From NCBI GenBank assembly GCA_022827425.1, contig JAJDSZ010000079.1:1-32858 (forward strand): a stretch of 32,858 bases of DNA, read 5' to 3'. Position numbers and translations under genes: made by a program. The notes beneath the pieces were generated by a model. It did not search any database, was not told the DNA's origin, and saw only the letters and a program-made list of their open reading frames with translations. Source of the stretch: Pseudomonadales bacterium. GTDB taxonomy: Bacteria > Pseudomonadota > Gammaproteobacteria > Pseudomonadales > Pseudohongiellaceae. Shown here piece by piece: positions 1 to 6,363 of this stretch. How positions within the stretch are numbered: position 1 is the stretch's first letter; each line of letters opens with the position of its first letter.

Positions 1-2
1 AG

Positions 3-341
3 GAAGGGCTGGTCGCGCCGGCCACCTTGTCGGGCTCGACCTGGGATATCTCTTTCTCCCACGATCCGGAGCAGGAGTTCATCTATCTCGCCGACGGCTC
101 GAACATGCTGGTTCACGTTCTCGACCGCGAATCGCTGGAAGTGCTTTACACCTACGGCGACGGCGGCCGCCAGCCGGGGCTGTTCTTCGGCACCCACAGC
201 ATCGTCACCGACTCGGCCGGCAACGTTTACACGACGGAAACCTACGAAGGCAAGCGCGTGCAGAAGTTTCTCTATCGCGGCATGATTCCCCTGGGCGATA
301 TCCGTCCGGGAGCGCCGTGGCCGACAACCGAGATCAACTGA
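3..341 (+). CDS. NHL-repeat beta-propeller protein, C-terminal part (5' end outside window)
   Basis: The frame is open from the left edge to a TGA at 339-341, so only the last ~112 residues are seen. They contain beta-propeller blade signatures: a segment reading IYLADGSNMLVHVLDRESLE, a GxxPGLFFGTHSI stretch, and SAGNVYTTETYEGKRVQKF, which is the classic NHL blade form (D/S-x-x-G-N-V-Y-x-x-E, then R-V-Q-K-F). NHL propellers in bacteria are usually exported or surface-bound, and some are relatives of peptidyl-alpha-hydroxyglycine lyase. The substrate cannot be told from this fragment. The next gene lies 64 bases downstream on the same strand. Confidence 0.75.
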   Translation, partial: EGLVAPATLSGSTWDISFSHDPEQEFIYLADGSNMLVHVLDRESLEVLYTYGDGGRQPGLFFGTHSIVTDSAGNVYTTETYEGKRVQKFLYRGMIPLGDIRPGAPWPTTEIN

Positions 342-350
342 ACCGAATCA

Positions 351-374
351 CCGCCGGGCCGGCCGGTTCGGCGG
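351..374. terminator. GC-rich hairpin after the NHL gene
   Basis: CCGCCG at 351-356 pairs perfectly with CGGCGG at 369-374, and the loop itself contains the palindrome CCGGCCGG. It starts 9 bases after the stop codon. There is no T-run, so an intrinsic terminator is doubtful; it may simply be a stable intergenic hairpin. Confidence 0.3.
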
Positions 375-405
375 GATTCCCGCTCATAATCAAGAGAATC
401 GATCC

Positions 406-948
406 ATGCTTGCAAGAAGCCTGACGCTTGCCCTCGCGGCGCTGTTTTGTACCGCGGCCATGGCCGCCGAACCGATCAATGTGAATTACCAGTACGACGG
501 CAATCACCGCGCCGACCTCAGCCGCATGCGCGGAACCCTGCGGGTAGCGGAGTTCACCGATAGCCGGGGACTGGCGGACGGCCGCCTGATCGTCGACAGC
601 GACGCGCAAGGCGGCGACGGCTATCTCGCGGAAATCGAAATGGCGGCGCTCGTGCGCGCGGCGCTGATCCAGGGATTCGAGCACGGCAACGCCCGCCTCG
701 TGGAAAGCGGCGAGGACTTCAGCGTCGAAGGCAGCGTGAATTCCATCGAATCCGAGGTAATCGACGGTGACATCCGCCTGACGATTCGCGTGAATCTGCA
801 ACTCATCCGCGGCGGCCGCTCAATCTGGCAGACCAACCTCTTCGGCCGCGGCTCCGCGGAAGACATCGGCGGCGCCACCCACGCCGCCCTCACCCGCCTG
901 ATCCGCGAACTCATGAACGACGATTATTTCCTCATCGAACTTCAGTAA
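406..948 (+). CDS. Small exported protein, YajG/ABC-auxiliary-like fold (hypothetical)
   Basis: A 180-residue protein with a clear Sec signal peptide: Arg at position 5, a hydrophobic core, and a probable AMA|AE cleavage near residue 21. The mature part is about 160 residues, acidic, with alternating strand-like segments (TLRVAEFTDSRG, FSVEGSVNSIESEVIDGDIRLTIRVNLQL) and a closing helix (HAALTRLIRELMNDDYF). This layout recalls the small periplasmic or lipoprotein families that help envelope machines (YajG, ABC-type transport auxiliary component), but there is no lipobox cysteine and I do not recognise it by name. Codon use matches the GC-rich neighbours, so it belongs to the core chromosome and marks the left border of the accessory block. 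Confidence 0.7.
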   Translation: MLARSLTLALAALFCTAAMAAEPINVNYQYDGNHRADLSRMRGTLRVAEFTDSRGLADGRLIVDSDAQGGDGYLAEIEMAALVRAALIQGFEHGNARLVESGEDFSVEGSVNSIESEVIDGDIRLTIRVNLQLIRGGRSIWQTNLFGRGSAEDIGGATHAALTRLIRELMNDDYFLIELQ

Positions 949-1125
949 ACGGGCACATTGGCGGGAAGATCAGACATGCGAACCAGTGGACTCAAACCCG
1001 GTCAAACTGCCCCGATTGCAGGGTCGTGCCAAAAAATTAGTCCAAGCGGCGGCAAAGACCCCTCGCGAGCGGTGGACAAAGGGGAGCCGCGTCCATCCAC
1101 TTCCAGACCCAGCTCGACGTACACT

Positions 1126-1275
1126 CTGGTGAACCAGGCGCTTGGTCGCGGAAATGGCTCCTCGCCGAAGAACAAGCCCAAAACGATTTTACTCACCAAG
1201 AAAGGACGCCTGCTGCCCGGCGTGGATATCGACAATCGGGCCAAACTCTACGAACTCATGGATGGATTCGATTGA
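1126..1275 (+). pseudogene. vapB-like antitoxin remnant (C-terminal half)
   Basis: The frame reads LVNQALG and then, after a gap, LLPGVDIDNRAKLYELMDG to a TGA at 1273-1275. The ending 'LPGVDxDNxAxLxxLMDG' is the C-terminal toxin-binding tail typical of VapB antitoxins that partner PIN-domain VapC toxins. The 'LVNQALG' piece matches the helix that closes the DNA-binding half. No matching N-terminal DNA-binding strand or start codon can be found upstream (949-1125 shows nothing else convincing), so the gene has lost its 5' half. It overlaps the vapC start by four bases (TTGA), the normal arrangement of this operon. The family call rests on motif memory only. Confidence 0.6.
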
Positions 1276-1527
1276 TAGCGGTCGATCCCATAATCCTGAT
1301 TTACGCCCTCCGGGAAGACTCGCTAAAGCATGGCGCGGCAATTCGGCGCTTGGAGGCGTTTGCCAATGGGGCATTCCGGAATTCTGCCTTGGCGAGTTTG
1401 TTCAGGTTGTCGCTCATCGACGGCTGTTCAAATCGCCACACTTTGCCTGGACTGCGGAATCACCGTTTAGGTGACCGAAGACAGGGATTTAGATCGATTC
1501 AAGAATTTGCGAATTGAACGGCTGTAA
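1272..1527 (+). pseudogene. vapC-like PIN-domain toxin, broken by frame changes, a deletion and a stop
   Basis: Three consecutive pieces of one PIN-domain protein lie in three different frames. Frame A (from TTG 1272) reads MIAVDPIILIYALREDS and RRLEAFANG, the first strand and helix of VapC; the usual 'VDTNILVYA' has Pro in place of Thr and Ile in place of Asn. Frame B (from 1370) reads GIPEFCLGEFVQVVAHRRLF, the middle helix with the conserved Glu. Frame C (from 1426) reads VQIATLCLDCGITV, then a TAG at 1468-1470, then VTEDRDLDRFKNLRIERL, the conserved C-terminal acidic strand. About 50 residues expected between frames B and C are missing. The toxin is certainly inactive: it lacks an open frame, the first-strand Asn and an internal segment. 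It follows the vapB remnant directly. Confidence 0.82.
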
Positions 1528-1617
1528 GCACTCGGCAACGTTAAGGATCTCGGATTTTCAGCGCAGCGCGCAATCCGATTCCGACCAGTTCAAGCATTTC
1601 ACCGATTTTTTGCGCTA

Positions 1618-2601
1618 CTAATCCGAACGATTGACTTCTTCCTGGAGCGCTTGGAGCACCGCCATAATTTCCTCGAAATCCGGCACATTGCCGAAGATCA
1701 TGTTTCCCATAGCTTGATAATCGGCGCTGACCGAGGCCAGCACATGGCCTTGCGGCACCAGCACCAGGGTACCCGATTTCGCCAAGTCGTATTTGGCCCA
1801 ACCCCGAGGATAGAACCGTTGCTTGAACGCCACTACGCTGGCCAATAGTGCTGGATTGGCCAAGGCTCGACTCTTTACCGGAGACAGTGCCATTTTTGCG
1901 AGATCGTAGTAGTGGCGTGAATAACGTGGCGGCTGTATGTTGCCCTTGGGCCGATGGGCCTCATGGTGCAGAATCGTGGCCTTGTCCCAGAATGTGCGTT
2001 CCGCCTTGATGACTCTCACGATACATTCCTTCTGCTGAAATACCTTGGGAAACGCCTCCGCCGCATAACAACCGATCCTGCGATCTTCATACGGCAACCA
2101 TGACGCCAATGGGCCAATCTCCAGCCGCACCATGGAACGGAGGTAGTCATCAGAAAAGGCCGCAGGGTAATTGACATTGATCACAAATGGATCATCAATG
2201 TCTACAAAACAATCACACACGTCGTCGAGCGCAGCGTCGACCTGTCTCAACAGTTCCCCGCCGATGAACTTTCTTGCCTGCTCTTTGATCGCCGCATTTA
2301 ACCGAGCCTGTTTGGTTTTTGAGCGTTCTGCCAAGGGATCATCTCCGTTCAGAACACGCCAGTCGAGGATCAGGTCGATATCTTCCGAAAATCGTTCGAT
2401 CAGGTTATAAACCTTTGACAGGCTGGTGCCGCCCTTAAACATCAGCAGCCGCGCGAGAGCAGGTTCCCGGAACAGCCGGTTGAGCACCCAGGTAACCCAA
2501 AAGTCCTTTTCGACAACGGCCGGGGTGGTTCCCCGCTGTATCGCCGCCTCGGAAAACAACTCGCTGCGCTCGTGTGCGGGAAGCCGGGCAACTCTTTCCA
2601 T
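1618..2601 (-). CDS. abiEii: AbiEii-type nucleotidyltransferase toxin
   Basis: A 327-residue protein with the hallmark nucleotidyltransferase pattern near residues 54-75: FKGGTSLSKVY followed by SEDIDL, giving the GG(T)S and D-x-D metal site of the AbiEii/MNT-like fold. Further on, 'RTFWDKATILHHEAHR' (around residue 205) is the conserved Lys/Asp-bearing helix of the AbiEii toxin family. Known AbiEii proteins are the toxin half of type IV toxin-antitoxin and phage-abortive systems that transfer nucleotides; that this one does so is inferred. Its ATG shares one base with the stop of the upstream antitoxin gene (TGATG), so the two are translationally coupled. No frame damage is visible, unlike the VapBC wreck downstream of it, so this pair is probably functional. 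Confidence 0.88.
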   Translation of the reverse strand: MERVARLPAHERSELFSEAAIQRGTTPAVVEKDFWVTWVLNRLFREPALARLLMFKGGTSLSKVYNLIERFSEDIDLILDWRVLNGDDPLAERSKTKQARLNAAIKEQARKFIGGELLRQVDAALDDVCDCFVDIDDPFVINVNYPAAFSDDYLRSMVRLEIGPLASWLPYEDRRIGCYAAEAFPKVFQQKECIVRVIKAERTFWDKATILHHEAHRPKGNIQPPRYSRHYYDLAKMALSPVKSRALANPALLASVVAFKQRFYPRGWAKYDLAKSGTLVLVPQGHVLASVSADYQAMGNMIFGNVPDFEEIMAVLQALQEEVNRSD

Positions 2602-3212
2602 CAGTCAACTCCCTTGCATATCCGTTTGATAGCTTCATAAATCCAACCGGTGACCGAGCAGGTATCTCTGAGGATTCGACCACATGTTCTCGACTCAAGC
2701 TGCCGACGGATACGCTCGATCACTTTCTGATCCACATTCTCCCGACCCAGCGCCTTCAGAGCCTGAACTACAAGGCCGCTTTCCCTGTATTTGAAGCCCA
2801 CGTCCTTTAAGGTGGATTTCTTGAACACCAGGGACTGTTTTCCGATTTCGCACTCGCGACCTGGACCGTCGGAGAGGTAAACCCAACGCCCTGGAACCTG
2901 GGTGGAGAGACCCAGCAGGTTCAGCGCCGCAGCACCGGAAGGCTGAATGCGCCAATTGAATTTGCGCGCCAAAGCATGAGCCACCTGATCGATATCCGGA
3001 CTCAGTTGGCAATCCAGTACTTTGCTGTAGCGAGGATAGTCGTAGACGCCCCGGCAGACACGACGGACCTTGCCGGCCTTGGTCAGGCTGGAGAGAGCCT
3101 GATGGATATTGGCCTCACCGAATTCAGCCACAAAATCGGTCTTGGTAAACGCCCAACCCCTTCCACGCCCATATATCCGAGAAATAATTTTATTTTCAAT
3201 ACCTTGTGACAT
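2601..3212 (-). CDS. abiEi: AbiEi-type antitoxin / autoregulator (DUF6088-like)
   Basis: A 203-residue protein. Residues 1-65 form a winged-helix-like N-terminus: helix IISRIYGRGRGWAFTKTDF, a recognition-helix-like stretch NIHQALSSLTKAGKVRRVCRG, and the wing VYDYPRYS. This pattern is shared by AbiEi and DUF6088 antitoxins, which repress their own promoter and neutralise the AbiEii toxin encoded next. The C-terminal part (WRIQPSGAAALNLLGLS, VYLSDGP) is also typical of this group. The start is supported by AGGG seven bases upstream of the ATG. An inverted repeat sits just upstream (3229-3258), as expected for negative autoregulation. Gene order antitoxin-then-toxin with a one-base overlap fits the known systems. 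Confidence 0.85.
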   Translation of the reverse strand: MSQGIENKIISRIYGRGRGWAFTKTDFVAEFGEANIHQALSSLTKAGKVRRVCRGVYDYPRYSKVLDCQLSPDIDQVAHALARKFNWRIQPSGAAALNLLGLSTQVPGRWVYLSDGPGRECEIGKQSLVFKKSTLKDVGFKYRESGLVVQALKALGRENVDQKVIERIRRQLESRTCGRILRDTCSVTGWIYEAIKRICKGVD

Positions 3213-3228
3213 TTTCGAACCCTATTTT

Positions 3229-3258
3229 TTTCAGGAAGTCAACGCTGAATTCCTGAAA
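3229..3258 (-). promoter_or_regulatory. Inverted-repeat operator upstream of abiEi
   Basis: TTTCAGGAA at 3229-3237 and TTCCTGAAA at 3250-3258 are a perfect 9-bp inverted repeat with a 12-base spacer, ending 17 bases before the abiEi start codon. Characterised AbiEi antitoxins bind inverted repeats in their own promoter, so this is the natural operator candidate. The surrounding bases are clearly AT-richer than the rest of the window, as a promoter would be. Confidence 0.7.
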
Positions 3259-3299
3259 CAAAAGCTTAGCAGAGACACGGCGCTGGATGTAGCCTGACA

Positions 3300-3542
3300 A
3301 TGCGGAATTCAGAAGAACTTTCCAAACTCTACCGACTCGTTACCGCGATACTGACCACATACGACGACCAGTCTGCCTTGAAACCCAGGCTGGCCGGACT
3401 CGACAGGGCATCGGCCTCCTACGACAACTTGCTAATTGCTATCGCTCCCCCGGCAAGATACTCTAAACATCGCAAGCAACGCGAAGTGCCCTTTGCCGGG
3501 TTACTCGCTCAATACAACAGCCCTTTGACAGGGCCGGACTGA
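3300..3542 (+). CDS. Doubtful 80-residue open frame
   Basis: An ATG-started frame of 80 codons in the 430-base gap between abiEi and the VasI-like gene. The N-terminal half is a plausible charged helix (RNSEELSKLYRLVTAILT); the rest has no pattern I recognise and ends in a low-complexity-like tail (PLTGPD). No good ribosome binding site precedes it, and there is no long competing frame on the other strand. It could be a small accessory protein, a remnant of a larger gene, or chance. Apart from this frame and the abiE operator I see nothing in 3259-3642. Confidence 0.25.
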   Translation: MRNSEELSKLYRLVTAILTTYDDQSALKPRLAGLDRASASYDNLLIAIAPPARYSKHRKQREVPFAGLLAQYNSPLTGPD

Positions 3543-3642
3543 TCATCTGGCTCGGCAAATAGGCGGGGTCACCACGTTCTTCGTGTTGCTTGCAACGGCC
3601 CGGCGCCACGCCGGGGAAACCCATTGCTAGAGAGAAGCAACC

Positions 3643-4230
3643 ATGAAAATCATCCCCACTTTGTTGGTGCTGACTGTCGCGGCCTCTCAAGCCGCTGCAC
3701 AAGCGAAGGAGGATTGCCAGAACATCGCCGACGCCGATGCTCGTCTTGCCTGTTACGATTCGGCGGCAACCGAGTCGACACCGATAGAACTAACGGACAA
3801 ATGGATTGTTACTGACGAATCCGACCCTCTGGATGATTCGAGGGTTGTCGTATTAACGAACATTGATTTTGAAGATGAATTGGGGTTGATCCTGAGATGC
3901 TCGAACGGAGAAACCAACGTCTTCATTGCTTGGGGAGAATATCTGAGCGAAAACCGACAGCGTGTCGAGTATCGAGTCGGTTCCGAACCAATGGAATCAA
4001 GCATGTGGTCTGTCAGTACCAGTAACACAGCAACGTTTTTTCCGGGTAGTCAGTCTGCCGAAGAACGATTCGCATCCAGACTGGTAGAGGCGAGCAAATC
4101 GGAAAATCCGATTTTCGTGGCTCGAACGACACCGTACAACAATTCTCCGCACACGGGCCAATGGGATTTAACCGGCTTGGCGAAAGCGGTTCTTGATTTG
4201 GAACTCGATTGCGCTTGGTCGGGATTGTAA
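3643..4230 (+). CDS. VasI/TagO-like exported protein
   Basis: A 195-residue protein with a Sec signal peptide (KIIPTLLVLTVAASQAAAQA, probable cleavage after AQA near residue 21). The mature protein opens with the pattern C-x-x-I-x-D-x-x-x-R-L-x-C-Y-D (residues 25-39), which is the signature of the VasI/TagO-like family named for a type VI secretion accessory protein and also found in many stand-alone exported proteins. The rest reads as a beta-rich domain with a second pair of cysteines (RCSNGETNVFIAW; LDCAWSGL), so disulphides are likely. No other type VI secretion gene is in the window, so a secretion role is not supported. The codon use is AT-richer than that of the core genes. It is 98 bases upstream of the HNH-like membrane protein on the same strand, and may be cotranscribed with it. 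Confidence 0.7.
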   Translation: MKIIPTLLVLTVAASQAAAQAKEDCQNIADADARLACYDSAATESTPIELTDKWIVTDESDPLDDSRVVVLTNIDFEDELGLILRCSNGETNVFIAWGEYLSENRQRVEYRVGSEPMESSMWSVSTSNTATFFPGSQSAEERFASRLVEASKSENPIFVARTTPYNNSPHTGQWDLTGLAKAVLDLELDCAWSGL

Positions 4231-4328
4231 AGGGGAGGGCCGCACAATGGGCAAAAAGACCATCAAGCTGGAACCTTTTCGCTCCAAATGCAGTAGATTG
4301 TCGTCCTAGGCACGACACATGCGAGCCG

Positions 4329-5282
4329 ATGAATCTTAAGGTCATAGAGAAACAAATCAGGCGGCTTGTATCGCACCTGCCGATACCGGGCTTCACGGTA
4401 GGAGTGGCCGTTGGACACGGCGCTTTGTCGAACTTCGTCGCCAATTTGAACTGGGCCAACGCCGATCCTACCAAGTACCTGTACGTAGGCGCCCATGGGA
4501 TCAGCCGCGGCATGGAAGAGGCCCATCGGATATGGCAAACAATTCCTGAGTCCTTGCGCGCCACGGGTCCGGATGCCGTTGCAAAACATCTGGCGGGGCT
4601 CGATTGGAGCCACGTTGTCCCGTTCAGTGCTGGCGGGAGCAACGATGCATCGAATGGCATTTTTGAGAGTGCTGGATTGAATCGCGGTCGGGGGGCGCGG
4701 GCGATGACCCGCAATGAGATCCGGGCGGCCCAGCAAGTCTTACAAGGAAAAGCGTTCTCTGCGGCATTGTCGACAACGGCCTCCCGGATGTTCGCCGGGG
4801 CTGTAGTGGCTGCGGCGACGGGTTGTGTACTCGCCATCCTCGAGCAGGGGCTAGAATGGCAACGGGGGCGAATTGACCGCGAAGAGATGTTTCGGCGGAT
4901 CGCCCGGGAGACGGGAAGGTCTGCCGGTTCCGGCGCGGCGGTGTCCGGATTGATGGTGGCCGTGGCGTTGGCGTTCCCGCCGCTCATTCCTTTGGCAGCC
5001 CACTTGATGCTACCCTTGGCCGTTATGGGATTTTGCGCTACCGGCCACAAGGTCGTGCGTATTGGGGTAGCGTGGTACGAGGTGCTGCGCGAACCATGCG
5101 TCCGCCAAGCCCCATCCACCTTTCAGTCGGTCTTGGCCTTGCCCCCACCCACCAGGGACCACGAGAGCATTGCCGATCAAATGGCTCGATTGAAGGGAAT
5201 ACCGGCCGGGTACCGGTTCGATGCCACCGAATGGAATCGGAAAGAGGAACTTCGCTCCCCCCGGCCAGAAAAGATGCTGTAG
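4329..5282 (+). CDS. Membrane protein with HNH-nuclease-like motif
   Basis: A 317-residue protein. Around residues 92-128 it reads LDWSHVVPFSAGGSNDASNG and then NRGRGARAMT; the His of DWSH (H95), the Asn of GGSN (N105) and N109, plus the following Asn-Arg, resemble the H-N-N core of HNH/His-Me-finger nucleases, where 'H-h-x-P-x-S-x-GG-x-x-x-x-x-N' is common. It lacks zinc-binding CxxC pairs. Downstream are hydrophobic stretches at about residues 154-171, 203-222 and 224-240, so the C-terminal half is likely membrane-embedded. I chose ATG 4329 because the frame upstream of it (from 4209) overlaps the VasI-like gene and reads as non-coding sequence. It could be an anti-phage effector, an interbacterial toxin or a housekeeping membrane protein; I cannot decide. 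Its codon use resembles that of the accessory block. Confidence 0.65.
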   Translation: MNLKVIEKQIRRLVSHLPIPGFTVGVAVGHGALSNFVANLNWANADPTKYLYVGAHGISRGMEEAHRIWQTIPESLRATGPDAVAKHLAGLDWSHVVPFSAGGSNDASNGIFESAGLNRGRGARAMTRNEIRAAQQVLQGKAFSAALSTTASRMFAGAVVAAATGCVLAILEQGLEWQRGRIDREEMFRRIARETGRSAGSGAAVSGLMVAVALAFPPLIPLAAHLMLPLAVMGFCATGHKVVRIGVAWYEVLREPCVRQAPSTFQSVLALPPPTRDHESIADQMARLKGIPAGYRFDATEWNRKEELRSPRPEKML

Positions 5283-5511
5283 ATTCAGATAGTTGGATAT
5301 CAACGGCATTCTGTTGAACTAAACCAGTCAGCTTGGGCAGGCTCCTGTGGCACCAAAACTGTCGAATTGGCGCTGCACCCGCTACCGTGTCAAGGTACGC
5401 GAAACTAGCCTGACTGCTTTCGTTTTGCGTCCTCATGTACTCGCACACCAAATTACCGCAAAATGCCTACGGCAGATATACACCGATTTGTTTACGCCCA
5501 ACAAAGGCATG

Positions 5512-6243
5512 TCATTCGATTGTTTCTACCCGGTGACCGTCTTTGTATGGAGGACTGCCTTTCGAGAAGTTTCCAAGTGCCCCCTTGAGCAGCGGAATTC
5601 GATTTGCTGGAGCGAGTACGAAGAACAAGATGTTCGGGGATGCCGCGCGCCCCCTGATAACCGGCAGACAGTATTTGGTTTCCGACACTTCCCGGAGTTC
5701 TGACCTACGCTTTCTTGCATAGCTGTCAACGGGCTCGCTTCTGGGCGCGAACTGTATGGTAATCACGACCTTATCATCTCGAAGGAAGTCAATTGCTTCT
5801 TGAAATAGGGTGTATTTGGGCCTCGTAAGAGCCGTCATCGACTTAACTTCAAATCCATTGTCAGGATCCAAGAAGACCATACGGGAGTCTCTGAGGGCGT
5901 TCCGGGCTGACTCGTGCCACTCTCTGCGGTCACGCATTGGAATCGGAACCTGATCCTCATAGTAGATCGTGGAAGTTGGCAGAATTCCCAGTTCTCTGAC
6001 ACGCCCAAAACGACGTTCGGAAAGTTGCTGCAGTCCTTCGATGCGCTTGAACAGGTCCGGTTCCCAGCTTTCCCATTCGGAACAACTAGACAGGTAGGCG
6101 CGATTATCTCCGTCGGACGAATCGGGCTCAGTACGTGTGTGATACCAGTTGACACCAAGCCGCAAACCGAGTTGTTCCGTCAAGGAGCGAAGAAACGCAT
6201 ACTTCACGAAATCATGTACATCGCCGAGATAGTGTTCCTGCAT
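5512..6243 (-). CDS. Uncharacterised protein with FLDPDNG motif
   Basis: A 243-residue cytoplasmic protein with no signal peptide or membrane segment. It starts at an ATG preceded by AGGGGA at a good distance. Conserved-looking landmarks are an N-terminal YLGDVHDFVKYAFLRSL, then LGLRLGVNWYHT, and FLDPDNGFEVKS around residues 145-156, followed by a strand-like VVITIQFAP. I have seen this pattern (gD.hD..K...L; LGVNWY; FLDPDNGLEV) in a family of proteobacterial proteins of unknown function, often next to defence genes and reminiscent of three-Cys-motif partner (TcmP-like) proteins. The acidic 'DPDNG' turn could bind a metal or cofactor. No function is assigned. It is transcribed divergently from the amidohydrolase operon; the gap 5283-5511 before it shows nothing recognisable. 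Confidence 0.6.
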   Translation of the reverse strand: MQEHYLGDVHDFVKYAFLRSLTEQLGLRLGVNWYHTRTEPDSSDGDNRAYLSSCSEWESWEPDLFKRIEGLQQLSERRFGRVRELGILPTSTIYYEDQVPIPMRDRREWHESARNALRDSRMVFLDPDNGFEVKSMTALTRPKYTLFQEAIDFLRDDKVVITIQFAPRSEPVDSYARKRRSELREVSETKYCLPVIRGRAASPNILFFVLAPANRIPLLKGALGNFSKGSPPYKDGHRVETIE

Positions 6244-6363
6244 TTATGTCCCCTAAACCGAACATTGTATTTTTAGGGCCGTAACCCCGCAATTGAGAAT
6301 TGCCTGCCACAAGCATAGAATCCTCTTTCGTTTCCAGCACAGGGCGGATTCAGGAGACCGGAA

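Noticed and set aside
3643-4230. Part of a type VI secretion cluster
   Set aside because: Only a VasI-like motif is present; no sheath, baseplate, ATPase or Hcp/VgrG genes are nearby.
4209-4328. N-terminal extension of the HNH-like protein
   Set aside because: Overlaps the VasI-like gene and has no coding character; ATG 4329 starts the conserved-looking part.
5347-5703. Plus-strand 118-residue frame
   Set aside because: It runs antisense to the DPDNG-motif gene over its second half and has no ribosome site or recognisable pattern.
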